Assembly (NCBI RefSeq): GCF_000063545.1
Contig: NC_009488.1
Span: forward strand, 1,550,001-1,614,000
DNA: 64,000 bases
Direction: 5' to 3'
Source of the DNA: Orientia tsutsugamushi str. Boryong
GTDB taxonomy: Bacteria > Pseudomonadota > Alphaproteobacteria > Rickettsiales > Rickettsiaceae
Shown here: positions 1-8,448 of the stretch, piece by piece
Position numbering within the stretch: position 1 is the stretch's first letter
Layout: each line of letters starts with the position of its first letter
Position numbers and translations under genes: made by a program
The notes under the pieces: generated by a model
Seen by the model: only the letters and a program-made list of their open reading frames with translations
Databases searched by the model: none
What the model was told of the DNA's origin: nothing

Positions 1-7
1 GAGGTCT
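1..7. mobile_element. terminal bases of an IS5-type element (ISL2-like)
   Basis: The first seven bases, GAGGTCT, match the outer end of the IS5-type element seen repeatedly in this window (for example at 17930-17935). They are followed by AAT, which fits the ANT target triplet used by the other copies. The rest of the element would lie upstream of the window. Confidence 0.7.
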
Positions 8-535
8 AATGTAAGATTTAATACTGAAATTGATCTTGATAAAGTTGAAAAAGCTATATTTTATGCCCAAAAATATCATGGTCAGCAAAAGCGAGATACT
101 GGAGAACTATACTACACACATCAATTAGAAGTAGCTTATATGGTATCAGACTACAGCTTTGAAACTGATACAATTATTACAGCAATACTACATGATACAC
201 TCGAAGACACAACACTAACCAAAGAAATAATAAGTCAAGAATTTGGTAATAATATTGCAGAACAGGTTTCAGACCTCACCAGAATTAAGGATAATCAAAA
301 AATCAGTTCTGGAGAAATGATTCAAACATTTTATAGGCAAAATAAAATAGAACTATTATTAATTAAGCTTTTCGATCGATTCCATAATATTCAGACTGTA
401 TCAATAAAACCTTATGAAAAAAGACAAAAAATCGTCATTGAAACTCAGCAAGAATTTATACCTCTTGCTCAATACCTTAAACTACCAGAGATTGCCATAG
501 AGCTAAATAAATACTGTGAGCTTTATGCTAGTTAG
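8..535 (+). pseudogene. (p)ppGpp hydrolase (SpoT-like HD domain), 5'-truncated by an IS
   Basis: An open frame runs from the window edge and is nearly identical to the 191-residue protein at 58090-58665. The first 20 or so codons are replaced by an IS end. It is an HD-domain alarmone hydrolase module: a His in the THQLEV segment, the HDTLEDT motif and the FDRFHN motif supply the usual metal and substrate residues of SpoT/MESH1 hydrolases. There is no synthetase domain. Known role of the family: hydrolysis of (p)ppGpp to GDP/GTP plus pyrophosphate in the cytoplasm. An internal ATG at 140 lies after the first His, so a product from it would lack one metal ligand; I call the gene inactivated. 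Confidence 0.8.
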
Positions 536-560
536 AATGCAAACTTTTTCTAACTAGCAT
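525..560 (+). terminator. hairpin overlapping the stop codon of the hydrolase gene
   Basis: ATGCTAGTTAGAA (525-537) pairs perfectly with TTCTAACTAGCAT (548-560) across a 10-base loop. The stem contains the TAG stop codon of the upstream gene. The same hairpin recurs at 58655-58690 after the second copy. It is probably an intrinsic terminator, though no strong U tract follows. Confidence 0.5.
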
Positions 561-612
561 ACATAGCATTATATATTTGCAAAATGGAGCATTGCTGCTT
601 GAAATACATATA

Positions 613-1182
613 CTATCGTTCTGGATCATCAATTAATAATATATCACCTACAAAATCTCTAAATTGATCAATATCTAAAACACTAATGCTACTTTCACTG
701 TGATGGATGCATTTGCTACTTTCATTGTGATTCATGCATTGTTGAGTAAAAAAATCATCTAATTGTTTCTGTAAATTTTCACTGTGACTATTGTATACAA
801 TAGCTAGGCTAGATTTGTAAGGTTTGAACCGTAGAGATACATAATAATACTTCTCTACTATTAATCTTAGTGTATTAAAAGTAAAACTTACTTGTGTATA
901 TAATACATTTTGTTTGCTTTGGTCTTCACAAAAGTATTCTAAGGATATAGGAAGATCATCTTGAGTACTACGTATAACCCTAATTGTTTCTGTTTCAGTA
1001 TTACGAAGCTGCACAATTTTATCTTGAATGCATCGATATGTGCTGTTATTCCATCCAAGCAAGAACAAAATATTATAACCTCCATGGTTAAATATACAAT
1101 TGTAAACTAATTTTGTTAGCTCAGCTAAATTATTGCTGTTAGGTAAGATTTGAATAGAATCATTAGTATCACTGATGCGCAT
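613..1182 (-). CDS. hypothetical RAGE cargo protein, 189 aa
   Basis: I do not recognise a family. The predicted protein has no signal peptide or membrane segment and has a polar C-terminal third with two similar Ser/His-rich segments (HNESSKC and HHSESS). It sits convergently after the (p)ppGpp hydrolase gene and upstream of traD on the same strand. In the second RAGE only the last dozen or so codons survive (58738-58780), where an IS5-like end truncates the gene, so it is dispensable there. It could be a secreted effector, but nothing in the sequence proves this. Confidence 0.6.
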   Translation of the reverse strand: MRISDTNDSIQILPNSNNLAELTKLVYNCIFNHGGYNILFLLGWNNSTYRCIQDKIVQLRNTETETIRVIRSTQDDLPISLEYFCEDQSKQNVLYTQVSFTFNTLRLIVEKYYYVSLRFKPYKSSLAIVYNSHSENLQKQLDDFFTQQCMNHNESSKCIHHSESSISVLDIDQFRDFVGDILLIDDPER

Positions 1183-1278
1183 ACTATCCTCTTATTAAGA
1201 AAATTGTATTACACTCCTGGTTTATAAATTACATTAGCTGAATTATCAAGCTGTGTTTGTTGTATAAGTATTAAAAAA

Positions 1279-1677
1279 CTAATACACAAGCTCAAGTTTA
1301 TACTGAACATTAAGAAGGCCATTCTTTAAGGCCTCAATGTCCTTAACATTGCTGCACCATTCTTGACGAAAGCTATTCCATTTTAAGCCATGAAGGCGAA
1401 TGTAGCGCTTAGTGTTTTCATCTGGTTCAGAGGAAAATTTTAAAATCACAGCAGCTTTATTTTGCTGTTCCTTATCAAAAATATTTTTACCGATTGTAGT
1501 CCAATGATTCTGAACATTTGGATGTTGTGTTAAAGTTTCTTTTAGTGAAACAATTGCACCAAATAAAGTGTTTGTCTGTAAGTGATCAAGCTTAGCCTTA
1601 GCGACTAGTCCACCCATTTCGATAAGACGTCGAGTACGCATTTTACGTTCTTTGATTTTGAGGTTAACCTCATCCAT
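1279..1677 (-). CDS. traD: conjugal transfer protein TraD (Ti type)
   Basis: The N-terminal part has the pattern of the small TraD family of Agrobacterium Ti/Rhizobium plasmids: KERKMRTRRLIEMGGLVAKA followed by a leucine-rich helix, with the usual LGA-like core. The C-terminal 55 residues form a Rickettsiales-type extension. TraD is an accessory relaxosome component. It is divergent from traA, the arrangement of the Ti tra region, where oriT lies between the two. A second copy at 62465-62863 differs by only a few residues. It may be expressed, but the partner relaxase here is only a stub. Confidence 0.8.
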   Translation of the reverse strand: MDEVNLKIKERKMRTRRLIEMGGLVAKAKLDHLQTNTLFGAIVSLKETLTQHPNVQNHWTTIGKNIFDKEQQNKAAVILKFSSEPDENTKRYIRLHGLKWNSFRQEWCSNVKDIEALKNGLLNVQYKLELVY

Positions 1678-2025
1678 GATTAGCTTAGCTTTTTTTGTTG
1701 GAGAGTAATTTTTTGCTGCATAAGATTTGCCATGTTAGTAATTCAGAAAGATAAAAAAATCAGGCAAGAATATATCAAAATAAAATTCCAGTAAAGAAAA
1801 AAACCGCACCTGCCAAACCAACATCAAATAATTATAGTCAAAAAAACGTGAATTCAGGTTAGAAGCTTCATTAAAGAATAAGCTTATACGCAATATGTAA
1901 ACTTGAAAGTTTACTGCTAAAAAATGGGTGCCAATTAGCCGATTGAGTGTTAAAAAAAGCAGTTTGTACTGGCAAAATCAAAAAACTCATGCTAACCTGA
2001 AACTCAGGTGAGGATTGGAGTTGAA
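1678..2025. promoter_or_regulatory. candidate oriT / divergent tra promoter region, copy 1
   Basis: This non-coding stretch between divergent traD and traA appears identical to 62864-63211, although flanking coding sequence differs. Seen directly: a perfect hairpin GTAAACTT-ga-AAGTTTAC (1907-1924); a 10-bp inverted pair TTCAGGTTAG (1853-1862) and CTAACCTGAA (1992-2001); and an adjacent palindrome ACCTGA-aac-TCAGGT (1995-2009) just before the relaxase ribosome-binding site. In Ti plasmids oriT lies between traA and traCDG, so an origin of transfer is plausible. No nick site was identified. Confidence 0.5.
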
Positions 2026-2215
2026 ATGGCAATACAGTTTGCAAGGATTGAATTTTTAAGTAGAATCAAAGGAGGAGATAGTTGTCGTAAGGCAGCGTAT
2101 AATGCAAGAACTATTGTTAAAAACGAGAAGACAAATGTAAGTTATAACTTCTCTTGTAAAAAAGATAACGTATATCATACAGTGCTGATACCAGCTTATG
2201 TAAATCAAAAAATTG
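2026..2215 (+). pseudogene. traA: TraA relaxase, N-terminal stub
   Basis: About 63 codons of the MobA/MobL-type relaxase N-terminus remain (MAIQFARIEFLSRI..., with the GGDSCRKAAYNAR segment typical of TraA). I place the start at ATG 2026, six bases after GGAG, rather than the GTG at 2008. At about 2215 the sequence switches abruptly to the reverse strand of the histidine-kinase gene, so the catalytic HxH motif and helicase domain are absent. The longer copy at 63212 shows what is missing. Confidence 0.85.
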
Positions 2216-2472
2216 TAATATTTCTGAATTCTGATTAACGTTGACAATAATCTTGCTATTCTTACTACTATTTATAACTGCACTACCAATTAACTGGCTT
2301 ATTACTGCTTTTATTCTGAAACTGTCTCCAATCAGAATCGGCTTTATGTCATTTTGAACATTTAGATTTATATTCTCATTCTCAAAATTTTTCCTCATTC
2401 TGATAACAGTATTATTTATTAGCGGTTCTATATTAAATGTTTCAATCCTTATATTTGTTGATGCTATGTATT

Positions 2473-3380
2473 AGACCTCTTTCGAAACTGGTTAAGGTAG
2501 ATCAAAATTATAAATGCCAGAGATCAAATTAAATCTAAGACCGAATCTTTTACGTCTATTTCGATATTTGTCAGCAATAATTTTGAACCGTTTTAGCATA
2601 GCAATAACGTTTTCATTGACAACTCTTTTTCCTGCTAACCTACGATTATTCTTTTTATCATTTTTAGTTAAAGGATTTTTCTTGCTTTTTTTCTTTGGTA
2701 ATGCAGAATTATTGTGAATTTTTTGTATACCTTGATATCCTGTATCAGTAATCGCTTTAATCTTAGGATGGATAAGAATTTTGGATTCCTTAAATAATCT
2801 AAAGTCATGTTTTTTACCGTTAGAAAAATCTGTACATATTACTTGGTGTGTTTTCTTGTCTACCACTATTTGAGTCTTTAGTGTATGCCTTTTCTTCTTT
2901 CCTGAATAATAGAATTTTTGTTTTTTTTTGGGTCTTTCTATTGGACTCTCAGTAGCATCAATCAAGACTACTTCATAATTCATATCGCTATTCATTAGAG
3001 CTTTACGACCTGGAAGAGCAAAGTTTGGGTGTTTAACTAAGGTGTCTTCTACCCATTTTACAGCTTTATATGCTGAACTTTTACTAATCCCATAGTTCTG
3101 ACCTATATGAAAATAAGTACGGTATTCTCTAAGGTATTCTAAGGCCATCAATAACTGTTCCTCCAAATTGAGCTTATTTTTACGCCCTCCTTTTGATTTC
3201 TTAACACCATCAGCTTTCCTCAAAATATCCACCATCTTTGAGAATGTTCCCTCCCTTACTACTGTTAATCGACGAAATTTTTCATCCTTTAACTCTTTAA
3301 TCTGATCTAATTTCATTATTACTTCAAATCAGATTTTTATAACACCATTTTACATCATTGTATAGTTTCGAAAGAAGTCT
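2473..3380 (-). mobile_element. IS5-type insertion sequence (ISL2-like), 908 bp, complete
   Basis: The ends AGACCTCTTTCGAAACT and AGACTTCTTTCGAAACT form 17-bp terminal inverted repeats with one mismatch. The element is flanked by ATT on both sides (2470-2472 and 3381-3383). The second copy of the target gene has the uninterrupted sequence with a single ATT near 56605, which proves a 3-bp target duplication. An ANT triplet duplication is known for the ISL2 group of IS5. It carries one intact transposase gene. Confidence 0.92.
2492..3316 (-). CDS. IS5-type transposase (DDE), intact
   Basis: 274 residues. An N-terminal helix-turn-helix region contains YFHIGQNYGISKSSAYKAVK, followed by a DDE-type catalytic core with VLIDATESPIERPKKKQK, the ITDTGYQGI segment and a C-terminal NENVIAMLKRFKI helix bearing the catalytic Glu. 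This is the best preserved copy in the window; others at 15102, 27439 and 48796 are broken. It probably can mobilise the related MITEs. Confidence 0.92.
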   Translation of the reverse strand: MKLDQIKELKDEKFRRLTVVREGTFSKMVDILRKADGVKKSKGGRKNKLNLEEQLLMALEYLREYRTYFHIGQNYGISKSSAYKAVKWVEDTLVKHPNFALPGRKALMNSDMNYEVVLIDATESPIERPKKKQKFYYSGKKKRHTLKTQIVVDKKTHQVICTDFSNGKKHDFRLFKESKILIHPKIKAITDTGYQGIQKIHNNSALPKKKSKKNPLTKNDKKNNRRLAGKRVVNENVIAMLKRFKIIADKYRNRRKRFGLRFNLISGIYNFDLP

Positions 3381-3744
3381 ATTGTCTAAATAAAAAAATT
3401 ATTCCATTCAGAGAAGCTATTATATTTACTTTTTTTCTGTCGTAGTTATTTACTATTAGCCTAAAATATTGTATCCACTCTATGCAATTTATGCTTACTT
3501 CCTCAGACTCCTCTAGCTGGCAGTATAGTTTTTGCATTTCAGTATCTATCTGTTTTATTGTTGTGCTATTAATTTCCTCTGTGAATAATTTTCAGTTAAT
3601 TTATTGATTTTATTTTGACCTTCGTCTTCTATAGGCATAGAATTCTCCTGCTGTTTTAAGTGTTAAAATAGTTATGCTAGAGATTCAAAGGATAAATTTG
3701 GTTGTTTTAGCATTTGATCTCTAGACTTAATATTACTGGATACT

Positions 3745-3864
3745 GAATCTCAGATAACATCAGGTATACAGTATCATTTTGATTTTTGTCAGTACATGAC
3801 TTTTTGTCATATTTATGAAATTTTTTTTCATAATATTACACATTGATGCGAAATTATCGCATTG
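3745..3864. repeat. three-hairpin intergenic element, copy A
   Basis: A conserved block running from ATCTCAGATAACATCAGG through three short hairpins: ATGAC-ttttt-GTCAT, a hairpin of A and T runs closed by ATGAAA/TTTCAT, and ATGCGA-aatta-TCGCAT. It lies upstream of the histidine-kinase start (3638) and downstream of the 238-aa gene. Copies B-E are at 4935, 46831, 55767 and 56132. Confidence 0.7.
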
Positions 3865-3992
3865 TTATTTACATCCGAAAAAAGCAAAATCTCATTCAAA
3901 ATGAGATATGCAATTTATCTCTGTATAAAAAGACTTTGATAATTTAGTATATTAACTGAAAAAGTTCTGGACTTATCTTATTTGCTCTTAAC

Positions 3993-4709
3993 TTAAACAT
4001 CAGGTTCAAACACGTCTTTAAAACGACCCATAATATCCAAAATATAAAAATCAAGTGCTGTATTAACTAAGTCAAAATCTTTTTTCTCTATCGAATTAAG
4101 ATCTTCTTTTATTTCAAGTTGTCCTTGAGCCAATAGTAGTTGTTTGATAATTACTTTTCTTTGTTTCGAATTAATGCAATGATAATACTTAAGTGTGCGG
4201 TATAGTAATTTTTGTTCAAGATCAATTATATTCTTAAAATGTTCTGGTGTAATAAATTCCTGAAAGGGCTTGATCCCTTTATTTATTAGCATATTGCTAG
4301 AACATTTTTTGATTGGTATTTCAAGTGCTATGGAATGCATTCGTATGATTTTATACATACAAAAATCAAGAAAGTTTTGACCTTTTTGATTCCAAATAAA
4401 ATCATTTTTATTTATTAATTTTTGAATATATTTTTGTTCCTTTTTTGTTAAGTTGTAATTTGGATTCATTAAATAACCAGTTAAACACTTTTCTTGCTGA
4501 TCTATTGTTAAACTAGATTTTATCTTTATAAGATGAGTTATTAGAAGTTGTATTAAATTTTTTTGTTCTGTATGACTGTGCAAGTCATTAAAAAAAGCAA
4601 ACCACTTTTCCTGTGAAACTGAAAAAATTTGTGTTGCTTTATTTTGTTTGCGTAGGTTAAACATTCGATAGAACAAGTGTTTTGCTACACTTAAGACTTG
4701 TATATGCAT
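3993..4709 (-). CDS. hypothetical protein, 238 aa
   Basis: No family recognised. The protein is Lys/Gln-rich and predicted helical, without signal peptide or membrane segments. The start ATG at 4709 follows an AAAGGG ribosome-binding site. In the right arm of the inverted repeat the gene has been deleted, leaving only its first seven or so codons (56112-56131) fused to the downstream flank. A fragment of a relative (PEHFKNVIALEQKLL) is fused to a hydrolase tail at 61248. Its position between two copies of the three-hairpin element suggests a cargo cassette. Confidence 0.6.
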   Translation of the reverse strand: MHIQVLSVAKHLFYRMFNLRKQNKATQIFSVSQEKWFAFFNDLHSHTEQKNLIQLLITHLIKIKSSLTIDQQEKCLTGYLMNPNYNLTKKEQKYIQKLINKNDFIWNQKGQNFLDFCMYKIIRMHSIALEIPIKKCSSNMLINKGIKPFQEFITPEHFKNIIDLEQKLLYRTLKYYHCINSKQRKVIIKQLLLAQGQLEIKEDLNSIEKKDFDLVNTALDFYILDIMGRFKDVFEPDV

Positions 4710-4934
4710 ACTTTACCCTTTAAAACCCTCATAATATTTAACAATTATATATTTATTATTAATCTTGAGTTATAAATTGAGATAGCCTAAAATAATTAGG
4801 CCATTAATAACCATAGCATTACTTTTGCTATTTGAAGTAGTAATTAAAGTGTAGCTAGAGATTCATTTGTACCTTTAATAGCAGATTTTGAAGTTTTAAT
4901 GAAATAACCTCTAGCTAAATATTATCTAAATCTT

Positions 4935-5055
4935 AAATCTCAGATAACATCAGGTATACAGCATCATTTCAATTTTTGTCAGTACATGACTTTTTATCAT
5001 AATTATGAAAAATTTTTCATCTTTTTTAAAGTAGATGCGAAATTATCACATTGTA
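4935..5055. repeat. three-hairpin intergenic element, copy B
   Basis: Same block as copy A, with the hairpins slightly degraded (TGACttttTATCA). It lies between the divergent starts of the 238-aa gene (4709) and dam (5184), so it could affect either promoter. The outer arms of the larger repeat include AGCTAGAG (about 4854-4861) and CTCTAGCT (about 4910-4917). Confidence 0.65.
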
Positions 5056-5183
5056 TCTCTAGCTACAAAAATATCATTCAAAAAAGATTTATAAAAAAAG
5101 CTCTGCAGCAGTTATTATTACTGGCTTTAAGGCTTATTTTCTGCTATAATTCATAGTAGAGATTTAATTAATCAAAAATTCTT

Positions 5184-5990
5184 GTGTCAATAGCAATTTC
5201 TAATGAACTAAAGCCTTTTCTTCACTGGGTTGGAGGTAAAAGGAGAATTGTTAATAAATTAATAGAGCATCTTCCTTCAGGGCCATACTATAATTACTAT
5301 GAACCATTCCTTGGATGTGGGGCTTTATTTTTTCAAGTTAGGCATCTGTTTAAACAATGTTTTTTGTCTGATATTAATCTCGACTTAATTACTAGTTATC
5401 ACGCTGTAAAAAAGAATCCAAATGAGGTCAATAGATTACTAAATCTATATCACAAAAATCATTCTGAAAATTACTACTATAAAATAAGAGACAATTATTA
5501 TAGTAATGATCCTAATGATATCACGGCAAAATTTATATATCTTAATAAATATTCCTTTAGGGGAATTTATAGGCTAAACAGAGACGGCACATCCGCTCAA
5601 ACATTTTCTGATAAGCGATATCTTAAGCTTCATATTTGCTCTAGAATAAATAAATGTAGTAACCTTCTGGCTGGTGTATCAATTTGCGCTATGGATTTTT
5701 CGTTTATAGAACCTAAAAAAGGTGACTTCGTTTATCTTGATCCACCTTATCACCAATCAGGAGAACGGTTCTACACTAGAGTCCCATTTGATGACAAAGA
5801 GCAAATCAGACTACGAGATTTTGTTTATGAACTAAACAATAAAGGTGTTAAGATTATGATCTCAAATAATAATACTGCCTTTATTAGAGACTTATACAAA
5901 GAGTTATTCATCACTCATATTGGAGTTACATACTCAATCAATGAACAGCGAAATCTCGTTAATGAGCTAATCATTACTAACTATAATTAA
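5184..5990 (+). CDS. dam: DNA adenine methyltransferase (D12 class, Dam-like)
   Basis: 268 residues beginning with GTG. The KPFLHWVGGKRRIV motif near residue 10 is the SAM-binding FxGxK-type motif of the D12 class. YYEPFLGCGALFF continues it, and VYLDPPYHQSG (about residue 180) contains the catalytic DPPY. The family methylates adenine N6, usually in GATC; the target here is not shown by sequence. The protein is identical to the copy at 54830-55636, whereas its neighbours diverge, which implies recent gene conversion or strong constraint. A third, dead copy is at 47075. Confidence 0.93.
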   Translation: MSIAISNELKPFLHWVGGKRRIVNKLIEHLPSGPYYNYYEPFLGCGALFFQVRHLFKQCFLSDINLDLITSYHAVKKNPNEVNRLLNLYHKNHSENYYYKIRDNYYSNDPNDITAKFIYLNKYSFRGIYRLNRDGTSAQTFSDKRYLKLHICSRINKCSNLLAGVSICAMDFSFIEPKKGDFVYLDPPYHQSGERFYTRVPFDDKEQIRLRDFVYELNNKGVKIMISNNNTAFIRDLYKELFITHIGVTYSINEQRNLVNELIITNYN

Positions 5991-6279
5991 CCAGAGCTCG
6001 ATATAAAAAATAGAAAAAAAAGAATAAAGAAGGCGTATTAAAAACTACTAGATTCATAAAAAGAAACAAGTAGAACTGTTATGATGCATTTAGTAAAGAT
6101 TTTATACTTAATAGAAAGCGCATTATCAAGAAAAAATAATGTTTAACACTATCCATAAGCAAAAAATCCTATCATCCTTACCTTTCCTATATTTTAATAC
6201 CTTTCTTATATCAACCTTTGTATTTAATAAATTTAATATACCTCTTATAAAACTAAACCAAGTTATTTTGCAAGCTTTT

Positions 6280-8448
6280 TTACAAATCTATACTACTCGA
6301 TTCAATTTCTATATCACCAATAACGCCCTGTTCATCATTATGCTCCATCAATACATTGTTATACTCTTCAGATAATAAAGCATACTTATCTTGATACTCT
6401 TTAAGTAATAGCTTAAGTGGACTAATATTTAAATATTTGCTTAATTTCATACATAAATTAAGAGACTCATCAATAACTAGAGTTATATGTGTTAATTTTG
6501 ACATTACTTGCGTTAATTTTAATGGATCTGAACTCTGCTCTTCAGCTTTTGATTTTATATTTGCATAGTCATTACTAAAAGCTTGCTTTTGCTCAGATAA
6601 TTTATCTTCATCATGAGCGATCTCTAACAACATTGATATTGGATTAAATGCTTCTAGATGATTTTTATAATACTGACACATATCAGGACTATTATACTCT
6701 GATGATAATTCTTCTAATTTATCAACATTAGGAAGGCGATATGTATTCGGAGAACTGAATACTTTTAGGTTATTTTTTATTAAGATTTGTTTATCATAAT
6801 CAATATCTACTATTTTTGAATTAGTATCATTTAAATTTAAAAAATCAATGTCAAATGGAAGTACTATTCCATTTGTTAGTTCTATAATTTTAGTTGCTAA
6901 GCTAGAAATATTTGTTTTAAAACTATCTTCTGTTGTTTGATATAGCATAAATTTAAGAGCCTTATTAGCTTTATCTTCTAGCATATTTTCATTCAAGAAC
7001 TCTTCAAAACGTGTCTTGCTGTTACATTTATTCATAAAATATTCTATGAAGTTATTGCATACATCTATAGCTTCTTCATCAGTTGCAACAGATAAGATAA
7101 TTTTATTGCTAATAAAGTTTGATAGAGCTTCAATTTCTTGTTTATCAGATTCTTGAGCATTATCTTTTTTTCTTAGATAATCGATTCTATTTAATACTAC
7201 ATCTATTGTAATAGGTAAATCTTCAGCTAAAATCTGAGAATCTTCGTAATCTTTAGTATGTTTTATCTTAGAAAGAATACTACTAACTTTAGTAAGCTGT
7301 AACATTTTTTTCTTAGTAGATTCCAATATGACTGCATATTGTTCTAGATGAAAATGCATTCTTGTATTAATAAATACATCATATACATCTACTATTTCTA
7401 ACTCCTCATCATAATCTGAATCATCATCTATTACTACGAATTCGTTGTGAGAAGGAGGCTCATCTTTAGCAGGAAACTCTGACTCCAATAACTCCTTAAC
7501 ATTACTAGGTAGTTTATCATAGTATGATTTATAGTTCTTTACGTTAATTTGCCTACAGAATAATGGAATAAGGTTATCATGTACTGATATTAAACTTTCA
7601 ACATATGATTCGTACTTTTTTAAATCAATTCCAAATTTTATTAACATCTTTGCAACTAATACATGAATATCATTGTAAATCATAGCTCCATGATGTCCAA
7701 TAGATTGACCACTTTGCAACCTTCCCAATTCACTAAAGCAATAATGACAGTAACCAATATCTGCCTCATAGAATTTTCTTTGAAAGAGCATTTCTGCTAA
7801 ATTATTAGCGCACTTTGAGTTTTCATCTATTAGACTCAAATGTTTTTCTAAAAAAAGTTCTACTTTTCTTACTTCAGTACTAGTTAAGTTACCGCTAGAC
7901 ATTCTGATGGTACCTGCTATAAGGCTTTCTGCTATCTCATTTTGATTAAGTTGAAAGTTTTTAATAAACCATTCTGCAGACTGTACTAAATTTCTCTGTA
8001 TAATTTTTGTTAGTATAGTAGTATGATCATATCCTTCATCATTATAATGTACTGGAAACTTATCTTTAGTGCTGTTAAGTAGCAAATTAGTGTAGTCATC
8101 TGAATAAAGTTTAGCCTTTTCATCAAGAGAAAGATATTTTTTTGATATACGTAATGCAGTATTATCGTACTCCTCAGTAGTTAAATCAGTACGTTTAGTA
8201 TCATAAATCCACATTGTGGCAGGCATACCATGCTCATCTTTAGCACTGATATCAGCTTCAAGAATCAATAGAGCTTCGATGATGTCCTCTCTTAGATACT
8301 TAAACGCTCTTATGAGTAGTGTATCATTGTTTGCTTGAGATCTGGTATAAACTAATTTAGGATGCAAGGCTGTTAATTCTAGAAGAGCGGCCTTATTACC
8401 TGCTTGCACATACCCAAAAGCCTCTCTTCGTATTTCATCTGATATCAT
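6280..8448 (-). CDS. ankyrin-repeat-like protein, 722 aa (left copy)
   Basis: The N-terminal 90 residues look like two or three ankyrin repeats (NNDTLLIRAFKYLREDIIEA, LEADISAKDEHGMPA). The rest is a long helical region without a signal peptide or clear membrane segment. Ankyrin proteins of Orientia are often secreted effectors; that role is inference here. Compared with the copy at 52390-54540, residues 1-75 and roughly 200-375 are divergent, while about 86-140 and everything after about 385 is identical, so the pair is mosaic. An acidic stretch (IDDDSDYDEELEIVD) lies in the variable region. Confidence 0.8.
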   Translation of the reverse strand: MISDEIRREAFGYVQAGNKAALLELTALHPKLVYTRSQANNDTLLIRAFKYLREDIIEALLILEADISAKDEHGMPATMWIYDTKRTDLTTEEYDNTALRISKKYLSLDEKAKLYSDDYTNLLLNSTKDKFPVHYNDEGYDHTTILTKIIQRNLVQSAEWFIKNFQLNQNEIAESLIAGTIRMSSGNLTSTEVRKVELFLEKHLSLIDENSKCANNLAEMLFQRKFYEADIGYCHYCFSELGRLQSGQSIGHHGAMIYNDIHVLVAKMLIKFGIDLKKYESYVESLISVHDNLIPLFCRQINVKNYKSYYDKLPSNVKELLESEFPAKDEPPSHNEFVVIDDDSDYDEELEIVDVYDVFINTRMHFHLEQYAVILESTKKKMLQLTKVSSILSKIKHTKDYEDSQILAEDLPITIDVVLNRIDYLRKKDNAQESDKQEIEALSNFISNKIILSVATDEEAIDVCNNFIEYFMNKCNSKTRFEEFLNENMLEDKANKALKFMLYQTTEDSFKTNISSLATKIIELTNGIVLPFDIDFLNLNDTNSKIVDIDYDKQILIKNNLKVFSSPNTYRLPNVDKLEELSSEYNSPDMCQYYKNHLEAFNPISMLLEIAHDEDKLSEQKQAFSNDYANIKSKAEEQSSDPLKLTQVMSKLTHITLVIDESLNLCMKLSKYLNISPLKLLLKEYQDKYALLSEEYNNVLMEHNDEQGVIGDIEIESSSIDL

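Larger units (their letters stand above)
2216..3638 (-). pseudogene. histidine-kinase-like protein, broken copy
   Basis: This is the minus-strand relative of 56354-57956. Three lesions are visible. A one-base loss after about 17 codons leads to an early stop. A 908-bp IS is inserted at 2473-3380. The 3' half is lost where the gene joins the traA stub at about 2215. The T run that is frameshifted in the other copy has 7 T here and reads through in frame, so the two copies died independently. The surviving part covers the coiled N-terminus and the start of the first ATPase-like domain. Confidence 0.85.

Noticed and set aside
2056-2247. 63-codon minus-strand open frame opposite the traA stub
   Set aside because: Antisense to a recognised relaxase N-terminus and crosses the rearrangement junction.
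6139-6375. 78-codon open frame on the plus strand, also present at 54445-54681
   Set aside because: It overlaps the end of the ankyrin gene on the opposite strand and is duplicated only because the arm is duplicated; composition is low-complexity Phe/Ile/Tyr.
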